Counted from the stretch's first letter, positions 40,613 through 50,449 are shown. The stretch: 59,654 nucleotides of DNA from Candidatus Binatia bacterium (GCA_035541935.1 DATKMJ010000071.1:1-59654); one strand, 5' to 3'. Notes: a model not told the origin generated them from the sequence alone. A program made the numbers and translations.

Positions 40613-41045
40613 CGTAGCGGGCCAGATCGAAGAGCTCGTCGTCGCGAAAGCCGAGCCGGACGTAGAACTCCCGCAGGTGCGGCTCGCGGTGCGGCAACTC
40701 GACCATCACGCTCGAAGCCCCGGTTTCGTGCGCGTACGCGATCACTCGCTCGACGAGCCGGCGCCCGATGCCGCGTTTGCGACTCGATTCCCGCACGTAG
40801 AGGTCGCTGAGAAACCAGATGCGCTTGCAGTGCCACGACGACCAGAGCGGATAGAGCGTGATGAAGCCCTCCACCTCGCCGCCGGTCGACGCGAAGAAGA
40901 CGATGCACTCGCCGCGAGCGAGGCGTTCCGTTAGGAAGCGCGCCGATGCGTCGAACTCGGCGCGCCCGGCGAAGAACTGGCGGTAGGCGTCGAAGAGCGG
41001 CGCGATCGCGGCGGCATCGCCGGCGCTCGCCTGCGCGATCAGCAC
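40602..41045 (-). CDS. GNAT family N-acetyltransferase
   Basis: The 147-residue protein is a compact GNAT. The acetyl-CoA loop is in DLYVRESSRKRGIGRRLVERVI (motif A, R-K-R-G-I-G), followed by HREPHLREFYVRLGFRDDE. The acceptor is unknown; small members of this kind acetylate amines or protein N-termini. The start is a GTG at 41045, 7 bases inside the upstream gene, so the two are coupled. Confidence 0.86.
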   Translation of the reverse strand: MLIAQASAGDAAAIAPLFDAYRQFFAGRAEFDASARFLTERLARGECIVFFASTGGEVEGFITLYPLWSSWHCKRIWFLSDLYVRESSRKRGIGRRLVERVIAYAHETGASSVMVELPHREPHLREFYVRLGFRDDELFDLARYVTR

Positions 41046-41773
41046 GTCGCGGCGCGGCGCATGCCGCGCAAGAATTGGGCTGCCAGCAGTACGGTTCCGT
41101 CAATGATCGCGTAGCCGCCGGCGATTGCCGACGGCGGGTTTCCCGAGGTCACGTGCAGCGCGGGCGTGTGCGCGAGCCACGTCCAGCAGTGAAACCACGT
41201 GCCGAAGAGCTCGACGTCGCTCGTTGCGATGAAGAGCGCGGCAAAGAACGCGCGGCGCGGGCTCCGGAGCAGCACGTAGGCGAAGAGCGGTAGCCAGACG
41301 AGGCCGTGCACGTCGTACCGTCCGGTGAGCGCCGGCAGAACCGTCAAACCCGCGAGAGTCCAGATCGTCGCGACGGCAAGAATACCGAGCGTGAAAGGGC
41401 GCTCGTGCCGCCGGATCAGATCCGTGGACGCAAGCGTCAGGCCGAAGACGTAAATCAGGCCGTGACCGAACGGCACGAAGAACGGAATCGCCCCGAAGCG
41501 ATAGCGATAACCGCCCCACACCTGCGAACCGAGCACCTCGAACCCGGTCGCGACGATCGCGCAGAGCCAGACGATTTTGCGATCCTCGGGCGCCACCCAC
41601 CGCGCGGTCAGCCAGAGCACGGCGAGCGTAATAAGGCCGAGGACGAATTGATCCGGCCAGGGCGCCCGCGCGAACGAGTCGAGAAAGAGCAGGAACGGTC
41701 CGAAGGCAAGCACGCTCCCCAAGACCCAGAGCGAGGGTGGCCGCGCGGCCGAGAGGGCGTTCGCGCTCGTCAT
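41039..41773 (-). CDS. Multi-pass membrane protein of unknown function
   Basis: The 244-residue product has about seven hydrophobic segments, for example LWVLGSVLAFGPFLLFL, FVLGLITLAVLWLTARW, IPFFVPFGHGLIYVFGLTLA and RAFFAALFIATSDVEL. Conserved-looking polar groups lie in the middle (GGYRYRFGAIPFF, HGLVWLP) and in FGTWFHCWTWLAHTP. I do not recognise the family. The ATG at 41773 shares one base with the stop of the TonB receptor gene (TAATG), so it is co-expressed with the receptor. Confidence 0.7.
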   Translation of the reverse strand: MTSANALSAARPPSLWVLGSVLAFGPFLLFLDSFARAPWPDQFVLGLITLAVLWLTARWVAPEDRKIVWLCAIVATGFEVLGSQVWGGYRYRFGAIPFFVPFGHGLIYVFGLTLASTDLIRRHERPFTLGILAVATIWTLAGLTVLPALTGRYDVHGLVWLPLFAYVLLRSPRRAFFAALFIATSDVELFGTWFHCWTWLAHTPALHVTSGNPPSAIAGGYAIIDGTVLLAAQFLRGMRRAATC

Positions 41774-44700
41774 TAGATCTTGACTTGGAGCGAGAAGTAG
41801 AGGTTGAGCGCGAGCGGATAGTTACCGGAGAACGCATCGCCGTACGACGGCACGAAGCTCTGGGCGAAGTACGGGTTCTCGGGCACGCCGTTCGCCGCCG
41901 CGTCGTTCGGGCTCGAGCCGTTATAGAAGTGACCGCCGTTGTAGAAGGTGTTCGACGTGTATCCGCAGATCACGCCGTTGGCCGGATAGGCGCGCGTCCA
42001 CGGTTCGTTCGATCCGCCGAAACATTGGTTGACGAGGTTCGTCACGACGAAGCGTCCCGAGATCCTCTGCGTGAAATCGTACGTCATCTGCAGGCCGAGA
42101 TTGAACTGCCAGGGTTGACGGAACTCGCCGAAAGTATCGAACTTCCCGGTCTGCGGGTTGGGGATGTAGAGCGTCCCGGGGTCGGTGCCGTCGCTCGTCA
42201 GCGCGTGGCTGCACGAGGTGTAATCCGCCATCAGCGGGTTGACCGTCTTGATTCCGAGACTTCCTTGATTCGCGTAACAGGCGCGTGGATCGATGCCCTG
42301 CACGTCGGCCGGCGTGCCGTACGTCGTTCCTTCGAAGAGCTCCATCGCCGGCGTGAGCGCGAACTTGCCGCGACGGTAGTTCAATACGATCGCGAACGTA
42401 TTTGGCGAGACGTACGGGAAGTCGAGTCCGGGCGCGTACCAGTCGTGCGGGCCGAGCGTCGGCTGCGGCGCCATCGCGTAGTACGGATTGAAGATCGACG
42501 ACGCTCCGCACTTCGGTGCGGGAACTCCCTTGCCGGTGTCTTTATAGCATTGGGCTCCGCCGCCGGCGCGCGTCAGCGCGTTGAACTCTTGGATATCCTG
42601 ATTGTACTGATCCACCGGCCCGACCGTGCTGTTCAAATAGTCGTTCCACATCTCGGTCGCGTTCGTGTACGTGTACGAGAACGTGCCGGAGAAGCCGTTC
42701 TTGCTAAAATCGCCCTTCGTTACGAGCAACTCGACCCCGTCGACGCGCAGCGTCCCGGCGTTGAACGAGGGGGATACCCCGAGGCTCGGGAGGTTCGGCG
42801 TCTCGTAGAGTTGATTCGTGCCCCAGCGGTAGTAGGGCGTGATCTTCGTCGCGACGTCGGTCCCCTTGAAGTGGTGCTCGTACGAGAAGTCGTAGTTGTC
42901 GGAGAACTGCGGCTGCGCTTCGTGCAGCGGAGAGCTGTAGCCGAAGGGGATGAAGCCGAGCAGGGTCGAGGCGAGGTTCGGCTGCAGCGTATCGTACTGG
43001 ATCTCGTAGTTCTGCGGCTGCTGGGCGTAGCGCCCGGCCGACGCGCGCAGCACGGTGTCGGCGTTCACCGTGTAGGTTGCCGAGATGCGCGGAAGGCCGT
43101 ACGCGACCGCGTACGACGACGGATAGTCGTTCGTCAAGAGAATTCCATCGGTGCCGTTGGGATGAACGGTCTTAACGGGCGTTCCCGTCGACCGGTCTAC
43201 CGGACATTTGAAACCGACGTAGGGCGTGTAGAAGTAAATATACTGCGGCGGCTGCGGCACGAAGATCGGCTGACGCGTGACGGGATTCACGCAGAACTCC
43301 CGCTGGGCCGCGGCAAACCAGAAGTTCGTCGCCGGATTGTTCGTGTCGGCGAGGCCGTAGGCGTCGTTCTCGAAACGCACGGCGGCGTTGACGACCCACG
43401 CGTCGCCGGGGCGCCACTGATCGCTGATCGAGGCGTTCGTGAGTTTCGGAACGACCGCGTTGATGTCGGCGCTATTGCCGAGATAGGTGAGCTCCATCGA
43501 GGCGCCGTCCACGCAGGCCGGCGTCGTCGCCTTCAACTCGCCGTCGGCGCAGGGATCCTGGCTGTCGAAGTTTCCGTACGGATCGGCGAAGTCGCCCTGC
43601 GAGACGGGTTTGTTGCAGGGCGCCGGATTGCCGAGCTTGTAACGCGGACTGTTCGCCGTCGCGAAGCACTGCGACCCGTTCGTGAAGTTGCTGACCTGCT
43701 GTGAATCGGTGTTGAAGTAGTTGCGATTCGCGTAGCGCAGGGTGTTCGAGGTAATGTACGAGACCATGCCCTCGAGCAGGTGCTGGCTCGAGATCTGATC
43801 GGCAAACTGCAACTCGAGGCCGCCGGTGTGCGAATCCACTTCGTACTGGTAGTTCGTCACGCCGAGCGTGACGTTATTGCCCCAACCGTTCGCGCTCGCC
43901 CGATTCGTATTCGAGTAGAACGAGTAGCCGAAGAGCCGGAGGTAGGCGGTCGAGCCGAGGTTCTTCTGATACTGCAGCTTCGCGATGTTCGCGGTATCCC
44001 AGCGGCCGTCGCGATAATCGCCCGGTATCAGCGACGCGACCTGATACTGCTGGTTGTTGAGCGGGCACGCGTTCGGGACGCCGGTGACGTTCGCGCAGCG
44101 GCCGGTCGGCGAGCCGGGATAGTAGTACGCAATCGGCGCGGTCGATGCCGGCGAGAGCCAGCGCGTGTTGCCGGAGAACGTGTAGAAATCCGGCCACTGA
44201 TTGATGTGACCCGCATAGAAGTCGGGCGGCGAGCCGAGCAAGCCGTCGTTCTCGATTCCCATGCCGAGCGGACCCGCGTCGTCGAGGCTCGAGTAGTACT
44301 GCGTGTAGTTCGCCGACGACATGTAGAGGAGTTGCACGTCGTCGCGTCCGGGATCGTTGCGGTGTGGAATTCCCACGTGAATGTTCGCGACGACGTCGCG
44401 GCCGTCGACCGCCGACGGCTGCCCGAAGTTCGACGGATAGGAGCCGAAGCAGCCCGGATCGTTCGAGACGAGGCCCTTATGTACGGCCGGGTTCACGTAC
44501 GTCGTGTTGTTGTGGCAGTCCGGATAGACTGCCGGCCAGAAGGGTAACTCCGTCGTGACGTACGACGGCCAGTAGCCGTAAGGAATCGTGTCGATCAGAC
44601 TGGCGCCATTGTATTGGTCGAAGTAGCGCAGGTCCTGATTGGTGCCGCTGATGCCGATGTAGTACGAGAAGTTTCGGTCCGGCGTCGAGCCGCCGGCTTC

Positions 44701-45522
44701 GATGCGCGCGTCGTGGTAGAACGTCGGCGTGCCGATCGCGAGGCCGCCGACGGCATAGCCCGGGTAGGTTCCGGTCTTGATGACCTGGTTGATGAAGCCG
44801 GCGAGGCCCGTCGCGTTAGCATCGGCCTCGCCCCCGCCCGTGTAGATCTGCAACTCCTGCTGGCCGAGCGTCGACTCCGAGTTCCCGGGATAATTGTCGA
44901 AGGATCGATTGATCGGGACGCCGTCGTATTCGTAACCGATCTGGTCGTAGTAGCCGCCGCGAATGTAGACGGTCTGATTGACGCCCACCTGATTCGGGGG
45001 CACGTACGCGCCCGGCATCGAGGCGATCGCGGAGTACGCGTTGTTGAGGCCGCCTCCGCCGCCGAGCGTCGCCGCGGCCGCGGTCAGCCCGGGATTGACG
45101 GAGTAAACGTCGGTCCCGGTTCCCGGCCGCACCGGACTCAGCGGCGATCGCGAGGTGATGCGCGCGATCTCCTTGAGGCTCTTCTGCAGCGCGAGCGTCA
45201 GCGATTGGCTCTGATCGGCGAAGACCGAGATGCCGGTGACCGAGAGCGGGCTATACCCGGCGTGCTCCGCCGAGATGACGTACGTATCGGGCGCGAGCGA
45301 AAGAAAGATGAAGCGCCCCGAGGCGTCGCTCGTTACGTGCGCGACCTGCGAAGGGCTGACCGCCGTAACCGTTGCGCCGGCGATCGGCGCTTTCGTCGCG
45401 GAATCGACGACTTGTCCGGTGATCGTGCCGGTCGTTCCCGCACGCGCGGGACTGGTAAGCCAAGCAACGGAAGCAAACGCGAGCACCGCGACGCGGGCCC
45501 ACTGGCCAAACGAGCTCCTCAT
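41773..45522 (-). CDS. TonB-dependent receptor with N-terminal carboxypeptidase-regulatory-like domain
   Basis: The 1249-residue outer-membrane receptor has a signal peptide ending near ARAG (residue 29) and a CarboxypepD_reg-like beta-sandwich (residues about 31-115: GTITGQVVDSATKAPIAGATV). A plug with NQTVYIRGGYYDQIGYEYDGVPINRSFDN follows near residue 190, then a long barrel. The last strand ends LALNLYFSLQVKI. This OmpA-like/Oar-type group imports large ligands, often peptides or glycans, with energy from TonB. No TonB box is clear. AGGAGGATGC precedes the ATG at 45522. The barrel is larger than usual, with long surface loops. Confidence 0.9.
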   Translation of the reverse strand: MRSSFGQWARVAVLAFASVAWLTSPARAGTTGTITGQVVDSATKAPIAGATVTAVSPSQVAHVTSDASGRFIFLSLAPDTYVISAEHAGYSPLSVTGISVFADQSQSLTLALQKSLKEIARITSRSPLSPVRPGTGTDVYSVNPGLTAAAATLGGGGGLNNAYSAIASMPGAYVPPNQVGVNQTVYIRGGYYDQIGYEYDGVPINRSFDNYPGNSESTLGQQELQIYTGGGEADANATGLAGFINQVIKTGTYPGYAVGGLAIGTPTFYHDARIEAGGSTPDRNFSYYIGISGTNQDLRYFDQYNGASLIDTIPYGYWPSYVTTELPFWPAVYPDCHNNTTYVNPAVHKGLVSNDPGCFGSYPSNFGQPSAVDGRDVVANIHVGIPHRNDPGRDDVQLLYMSSANYTQYYSSLDDAGPLGMGIENDGLLGSPPDFYAGHINQWPDFYTFSGNTRWLSPASTAPIAYYYPGSPTGRCANVTGVPNACPLNNQQYQVASLIPGDYRDGRWDTANIAKLQYQKNLGSTAYLRLFGYSFYSNTNRASANGWGNNVTLGVTNYQYEVDSHTGGLELQFADQISSQHLLEGMVSYITSNTLRYANRNYFNTDSQQVSNFTNGSQCFATANSPRYKLGNPAPCNKPVSQGDFADPYGNFDSQDPCADGELKATTPACVDGASMELTYLGNSADINAVVPKLTNASISDQWRPGDAWVVNAAVRFENDAYGLADTNNPATNFWFAAAQREFCVNPVTRQPIFVPQPPQYIYFYTPYVGFKCPVDRSTGTPVKTVHPNGTDGILLTNDYPSSYAVAYGLPRISATYTVNADTVLRASAGRYAQQPQNYEIQYDTLQPNLASTLLGFIPFGYSSPLHEAQPQFSDNYDFSYEHHFKGTDVATKITPYYRWGTNQLYETPNLPSLGVSPSFNAGTLRVDGVELLVTKGDFSKNGFSGTFSYTYTNATEMWNDYLNSTVGPVDQYNQDIQEFNALTRAGGGAQCYKDTGKGVPAPKCGASSIFNPYYAMAPQPTLGPHDWYAPGLDFPYVSPNTFAIVLNYRRGKFALTPAMELFEGTTYGTPADVQGIDPRACYANQGSLGIKTVNPLMADYTSCSHALTSDGTDPGTLYIPNPQTGKFDTFGEFRQPWQFNLGLQMTYDFTQRISGRFVVTNLVNQCFGGSNEPWTRAYPANGVICGYTSNTFYNGGHFYNGSSPNDAAANGVPENPYFAQSFVPSYGDAFSGNYPLALNLYFSLQVKI

Positions 45523-45580
45523 GCATCCTCCTAAAGCAACGTGGAGAGGCTCTTAGGTCTCGCGGCCCGTATCATCCTTC

Positions 45581-46075
45581 ATGAGCAACTCATATTTGCG
45601 AGCGACGCTTATCGCGACGCTCGCCGTTTCTTTAGCAGCCTGCGGTGCGAGCACGCCCAGCGCGTCGCCCGCGCTCGACGGAGCGACGAACCGCGTCTCC
45701 GGCGCCGCGACGCCGAACGTCAGCGGCGAGTACGCCGGCATGAAGGGCTCGGTTCACGCATCGTTCGCGCAAAACAGGACCTCGGTGGGCGGCACGTACA
45801 CGGAATCCTCGGGATCGCAGACGACCTCGTACGCGGTCGAATGGAATCTTTCTAAAGGTACTACCCTGACCGGAATCTCCGCCGCGACGGTCGACGGCGC
45901 GGCATGCACGTTCAAGCTCGACGGAACGTACTCGACGACGAACTACGAGATCACAGGCTCCTATCAGCCGTTGCACGGCTGCAAGGGCGATTCCGGCAGC
46001 TTCACGATCAAGCAGAAGTGCACGTACCCGCCGGGCGAGTACGCACGCCCGCAGAACGGGCCGAAGCCCTGTTAA
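45581..46075 (+). CDS. Small secreted lipoprotein
   Basis: The 164-residue product has a signal peptide with lipobox SLAAC (Cys at residue 21) and a Ser/Pro/Ala linker. A beta-rich domain follows: VSGEYAGMKGSVHASFAQNRTSVGGTY, KGTTLTGISAATVDGAACTFKLDGTYS and YEITGSYQPLHGCKGDSGSFTIKQKC. Four cysteines at the C-terminal half may form disulfides. Such repeats of G-x-Y/F strands occur in many secreted bacterial proteins of unknown role. It is divergent from the receptor gene and convergent with the cyclase gene. Confidence 0.7.
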   Translation: MSNSYLRATLIATLAVSLAACGASTPSASPALDGATNRVSGAATPNVSGEYAGMKGSVHASFAQNRTSVGGTYTESSGSQTTSYAVEWNLSKGTTLTGISAATVDGAACTFKLDGTYSTTNYEITGSYQPLHGCKGDSGSFTIKQKCTYPPGEYARPQNGPKPC

Positions 46076-46084
46076 CCTAAGGCG

Positions 46085-48757
46085 TCACGAGAGGGCGCGC
46101 GCGACGGCCTGCTCCTGCGGCCACGACGCGCCCTCGTCGAGGAGGCGCGCGAGCTCGGAAGCGCCGACGCGCTCTTCGAGCGCCCCGAGGAGTCGCTCGG
46201 CCATCGCGCGGTCGAACTCGGCGCGCACAAACTCGGCCGCCCGCAGCCGCTCCTCGGCGTAGCCGGCGAGTCGGGCGGCCCGAACCGGATCGCTCGCGCT
46301 CGCAACGATCGCCAAATACGAGATCGCCATCGGGACGACGACCGGATGGCGAGCCCTCGCGGCAAGCGCGAGGCCTTCGCGCGCGAACCCCTCCGCGCGG
46401 GCGTAGTCGCCGATCGCCAGATAACACCCCGCGATATCGGTGGCCCGATACATCATCGAATCGTGACCGGCATCGAGTTCGGCGGCATCGAGAAAACGCT
46501 GCGCCGCAGCGTCGAAATTGCCCACGTCCGCCTCCCACTGCCCCCACCACTCCAGGGCGCGAGCCGTCTCGTCATCGCGGCCGAGGCCGCGGAAGATTCC
46601 GACGCTCTCGTCGTAACGAGCGCGCACGGCATCGGTTCCGTCGGCGGAGAACGCGGTCGCGCAGCGGCGCAACGTGTCGGCGAGGAGGCGCCGATCGCCG
46701 GAGCCGCGAGCGAGCCGCAACGCTTCTTCCGCCGCGGCCCGCCCCTCGATCTCGTTCGTCTGGCGCGATGCAACTTGCGAGAGCGCCCGCGCCAGGCCGC
46801 GCGGGTCGCCTGCATCGCGATAGCGCGCAACCGCCGCAACCGCCTGCTCGAGCACCCGCGCGTTCGCGCCGACGTTGCTGTAGAGCATCGAAAGGCCGTA
46901 CCGCAGGCGCGCCTCGGTTTCGGGCTCGGGCGGCGGCACGATCGCGAGCGCGCTTTCGCAGTGCGCGATGCCTTCCTCGAGCAGCGAGAGCCGGAGAAAG
47001 GTCGGCGTTGCATCCGCAACGATTCGCGCGCCCAACGGGGGATCGTTCCCCGCTTCGAGGGCCCAATGTATCGCGATGCGCGCGTTGGCGAGATCGCGCT
47101 CCAGACGCGCGAGCCAATCGGCGCGCGGTCCGTTCTCCCATTCCTCGTAGCCCGCGCGAGCGAGCGCCGCGATCGCGCCGGCGTGGGCGCGCAACGCCGC
47201 GGCGGTCTCGGCGGCCCCCTCGAGCTTCTCGCGCGCGTACTCGCGGATCGGCTCGAGCAGCCGATAGCGCCCGTCCTGCGTTTCGGCGACGACGAGCGAT
47301 TTGTCGACGAGCGATCCGAGCGCGTCGAGCACCTCTCCCTTGGTCGCCCCTTGCGCACAGACGGCAACGGCGCTGGTGAGCGTGAATCCCCGAACGAAGA
47401 CGGCGCAGCGGCGCAAGACGCGACGCTCTCCCTCCGAGAGAAGGTCGTAGCTCCAATCTATGAGCGCGCGCATCGTCTGTTGACGCGGCCGGCGGTCCCG
47501 TCCGCCCGAGAGCATGCGAAGCTCGAGGTTCTCGGCGAGGCTCTCTACGGTCATCGTCCGAACGCGGGCCGCGGCCAGCTCGATGGCGAGCGCGATTCCG
47601 TCGAGGCGCTCGCAGATCTCGGCGACGATCGCCTTCTTCTCGTCGAGACGAAAGCGCGGATCGGCAGAGCGCGCGCGATCTCCGAAGAGTTGCATCGCGG
47701 AGGCCGCGTCGAGCGACGCGAGGCGATAAATTTGCTCGCCGGCGATGTCGAGAGGCTCGCGGCTCGTCGCCAGCGCGGTGACGTGCGCGCAGCGCGCGAC
47801 GATCACCGCAACGACTGCGGCGACCTCTGCGACGAGATGTTCGCTGTTGTCGAGCACGAGCAGCAGTTCCCGGTCCGCGAGATAGTCGAGCAGCGAGTCG
47901 AGCGGGTCCGCATCGGCCGCGCGTTTCGCTCCCAGCGTCGCGAGCAGCGTATCCGATATCAGCGAGGCGTCGGCGATGGATGCAAGGTCCACGAACCACG
48001 CCCCGTCGCGCTCGTCGTTGAGACGCGCCGCGGCAACCTCGAGCGCGAGCCGCGTCTTGCCGATGCCGCCCGCCCCGACGAGCGTCAGCAGCGAACCCGT
48101 CTCCAATAGCGCCTCGACCTTCGCGAGGTCGTCGCGGCGGCCGACGAAGGTCGTGTTCTGACGCGGAAGGTTATTCGGCGGCGTTTCGAGCGCGCGCAGA
48201 TCCTTGAAATCCGCGCGAAGCTCCGCGCCGACGGGCTGGTAGACGTTCTCCGGATCGGCGATGTCGCGGAGCGGGAGCGAACCGAGGTGACGCAGCGTTA
48301 TCCCTTCGGGCAGCGCGCCGAGCGCGAGATCGGCGGCGGTTCGCGAGAGCAGGATCTGACCCCCGTGCCCCGCCGAGAGCAGCCGCGCCGCGCGATTGAC
48401 CGCGGAGCCGAAGTAATCGCCGTCGCGTTCGTCGGTCTCGCCGGCATGAATCGCCATGCGGACGCCGAGTCCGTCGGTCGCGCCGAAATCCTCGCGCCCG
48501 AGCCGGCGCTGCGCGCCGACCGCCGCGGCGAGAGCGGCGCCGGCGTGCGCGAAGGCGGCGCAGAATGCATCGCCGATCGTCTTGAAGACGGCGCCGCCGT
48601 GCGTCTCGATCTCCGAACGCAGAATTTCATCGTGCCGGCGCAGCGCGTCGCGCATCGCGTCGCCGTAGCGCTCCCAGCGGCGCGTGCTTCCTTCGACGTC
48701 GGTAAAGAGAAACGCGACGACGCCGGTGGGCAGGCTCTGCATGAACGCGTCGTTCAC
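46085..48757 (-). CDS. Class III nucleotide cyclase with NB-ARC-type ATPase and TPR repeats
   Basis: The 890-residue protein begins with a class III adenylate/guanylate cyclase domain (residues about 12-180). Metal-binding aspartates are D20 (FLFTDVEGST) and D63 (TIGDAF). N121 and R125 in NRAARLL suit transition-state binding, so it looks catalytically complete. An AP-ATPase/NB-ARC module follows, with Walker A VGAGGIGKT (about 227-235) and LLVLDNSEH as Walker B. The C-terminal half is TPR-like helices. The start is a GTG at 48757 preceded by GGAG; an ATG at 48742 (MQSLPTGVVAF) also fits. It should make cAMP or cGMP in response to an unknown signal. Confidence 0.88.
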   Translation of the reverse strand: MNDAFMQSLPTGVVAFLFTDVEGSTRRWERYGDAMRDALRRHDEILRSEIETHGGAVFKTIGDAFCAAFAHAGAALAAAVGAQRRLGREDFGATDGLGVRMAIHAGETDERDGDYFGSAVNRAARLLSAGHGGQILLSRTAADLALGALPEGITLRHLGSLPLRDIADPENVYQPVGAELRADFKDLRALETPPNNLPRQNTTFVGRRDDLAKVEALLETGSLLTLVGAGGIGKTRLALEVAAARLNDERDGAWFVDLASIADASLISDTLLATLGAKRAADADPLDSLLDYLADRELLLVLDNSEHLVAEVAAVVAVIVARCAHVTALATSREPLDIAGEQIYRLASLDAASAMQLFGDRARSADPRFRLDEKKAIVAEICERLDGIALAIELAAARVRTMTVESLAENLELRMLSGGRDRRPRQQTMRALIDWSYDLLSEGERRVLRRCAVFVRGFTLTSAVAVCAQGATKGEVLDALGSLVDKSLVVAETQDGRYRLLEPIREYAREKLEGAAETAAALRAHAGAIAALARAGYEEWENGPRADWLARLERDLANARIAIHWALEAGNDPPLGARIVADATPTFLRLSLLEEGIAHCESALAIVPPPEPETEARLRYGLSMLYSNVGANARVLEQAVAAVARYRDAGDPRGLARALSQVASRQTNEIEGRAAAEEALRLARGSGDRRLLADTLRRCATAFSADGTDAVRARYDESVGIFRGLGRDDETARALEWWGQWEADVGNFDAAAQRFLDAAELDAGHDSMMYRATDIAGCYLAIGDYARAEGFAREGLALAARARHPVVVPMAISYLAIVASASDPVRAARLAGYAEERLRAAEFVRAEFDRAMAERLLGALEERVGASELARLLDEGASWPQEQAVARALS

Positions 48758-48801
48758 GCACTCCGCCCCGCTCTCCGCTTGCTCGCGGGCGCCTCGCGGC
48801 G

Positions 48802-50349
48802 CTAGTTCAATCGGCGCTTATGGTAGAAGGCGCTGATCGGTACGACCGGCTGCGAGAATACGGCGACGAGCTCCGCGCGGCTCTTCACGTTGAATTGCTG
48901 GAAGAGCGCGGAGACCTGATTTCGCACCGTGTTCGGACTGCGCCCGAGCTGCTTCGCGATCTCGGTGTTACGCCGCCCGGCGCGAACGAGCTCGAGCACC
49001 TCGCGCTTCGCCGGCGGGATCCGGTCGAGATGGAGCACCGACGTATTCGTCGCATCGGCCACGCGGCGCGCGATCCAGCTCTGCGGCCAGGGTTCGATCT
49101 TGCGCGCGGCGCGCTGCACCCAGCGCCGGTCGCGCGTGATTTCGTAGAGCGCGAGCGCGCAGATCGCCGCTCGCCAGGCGTAGTTGAAATCCTCGAAGAT
49201 CGACCACGCTTCGGTCAACGCGGTGCGTCCTTCGTCGACGTCGCCGAGGCGAACCCAAGCGACGCCCTGCGAGTAGGATTCGAAGCCCTTGACGCGAGGG
49301 TCGGCTCCGTACGCGAGGATCGGAATCACGGACGTCGTCAGGGTTCGGAAGCGTGCGAGATACTGCTCGGCGATCGCTGCGTCGTCGTGCGCGAAGAGCT
49401 CCGCGAGCACGAGCAGCGCCGAGCGCTCCTCACCGCTCACGTCGTTCCACGAGAGCCGCTGTGCGGTTTCGTGCGCTTCGAGCAGTTGCTCGGTTGCAAA
49501 GGCCATCTCGCCGGTGTTCTTTGCGAGCAGCGCGCGGTCGAGATAGCAGAGAACGGACCAGTGCTCGGACGGAGCCAGCCTCGCCGCCTTGCGGAAGCCG
49601 GCGAAGGCCGCCAGCTCGTTACCCTCGAGCTCGTCGATCGCCGCGAGGAATCGGGTGACCTGGAAGCGCTCGAGTTTAAGGCCCGATGTCCACGGCAGCG
49701 TCTCGAAGATGCTGCGCACCCGATCGGCCACCTCGCGCAGCGGCAGCTCGCGACAGAGCAGCGCGAGCGTGAAGAGTGCGTTGGCACGGTAGTACTGGTC
49801 GGGCGTTGCAGCGGCGTCGAGCTCGTCGAGCGCCTTCTGCAACTCGTCCACCTGACGCAGAATCTCGCCGCGGCGCAGCGCGATCCAGGAGAGCATGATC
49901 CTGGCGCGGGCGCGGTTGTTCGGTTCGGGGGAGACGAGCTGGGCCGAGGCCGCCTCTTCGGCCTCCTCTTGGTCGTGCTTGATCCAGGCGATGACGGCCT
50001 TGTAGTAGAGCGCCTCGTCGTAGAGCGGGTCACCGGGAGTGAGCTCATTGAGGGCGCGCTCGATCAGCTTGCGGCCGGCGACGAAGTCACGGGTGAGTCC
50101 GAGCGCGGCGCCGAGCAGGACGTCGCGTGCCATCCGCGTCTCTGGCGGAGCCTTCGAGACGTCTGAGAGCAGGCCGATCATATCGACGTACCGGCGCTCG
50201 CGCAGCGCGAGTCGCGCTGCTGCGAGAACGGCGTCGACGCTACCGCCTACGGATACGAGCTCACGGCAACGGTCAAAGTCCGCAGCCGTGAACGCTCTCT
50301 CGAACTCGATCTTGTCGAAGCTCGGGCGACCTACGATAGCAATTGTCAA
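48802..50349 (-). CDS. LuxR-type transcriptional regulator with TPR-like sensor region
   Basis: The 515-residue protein has a long alpha-helical TPR-like region (residues about 30-430) and a C-terminal LuxR/GerE helix-turn-helix: EVLELVRAGRRNTEIAKQLGRSPNTVRNQVSALFQQFNVKSRAEL, quoted here as NTEIAKQLGRSPNTVRNQ. It should bind DNA in response to a partner or ligand. The start is a TTG at 50349 with AAAGGGA just upstream; no ATG or GTG is available before an in-frame stop. An inverted repeat TTTAAC-TG-GTTAAA covers the ribosome-binding region. It precedes the cyclase gene by 44 bases, so both may form one signalling operon. Confidence 0.83.
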   Translation of the reverse strand: MTIAIVGRPSFDKIEFERAFTAADFDRCRELVSVGGSVDAVLAAARLALRERRYVDMIGLLSDVSKAPPETRMARDVLLGAALGLTRDFVAGRKLIERALNELTPGDPLYDEALYYKAVIAWIKHDQEEAEEAASAQLVSPEPNNRARARIMLSWIALRRGEILRQVDELQKALDELDAAATPDQYYRANALFTLALLCRELPLREVADRVRSIFETLPWTSGLKLERFQVTRFLAAIDELEGNELAAFAGFRKAARLAPSEHWSVLCYLDRALLAKNTGEMAFATEQLLEAHETAQRLSWNDVSGEERSALLVLAELFAHDDAAIAEQYLARFRTLTTSVIPILAYGADPRVKGFESYSQGVAWVRLGDVDEGRTALTEAWSIFEDFNYAWRAAICALALYEITRDRRWVQRAARKIEPWPQSWIARRVADATNTSVLHLDRIPPAKREVLELVRAGRRNTEIAKQLGRSPNTVRNQVSALFQQFNVKSRAELVAVFSQPVVPISAFYHKRRLN

Positions 50350-50358
50350 GATGGTCCC

Positions 50359-50372
50359 TTTAACTGGTTAAA
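50359..50372. promoter_or_regulatory. Inverted repeat TTTAAC-TG-GTTAAA at the regulator's translation start
   Basis: Two 6-base arms are separated by two bases and lie against the AAAGGGA ribosome-binding site of the TTG-started LuxR gene. It could be an operator for self-control. Confidence 0.3.
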
Positions 50373-50385
50373 AGCATGGTTCAAG

Positions 50386-50407
50386 ATCCGGCGGTCAACC
50401 GCCGGAT
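50386..50407. terminator. Strong hairpin between the repeat lipoprotein and the LuxR gene
   Basis: ATCCGGCGGT and ACCGCCGGAT are perfect arms around two bases. It lies 43 bases after the stop of the repeat lipoprotein (minus strand). No T run follows, so it may only attenuate or protect the mRNA. Confidence 0.45.
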
Positions 50408-50449
50408 AGGGTCCGGTACTAAGGTACTACAATTCTGGCGCTGATCCTA

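Noticed and set aside
41737-43704. A 655-codon plus-strand frame
   Set aside because: It lies antisense to the TonB-dependent receptor and has the composition of a shadow frame.
46346-48109. A 587-codon plus-strand frame
   Set aside because: It is antisense to the cyclase-ATPase gene, whose domains and catalytic residues are clear; no homology is visible in the plus frame.
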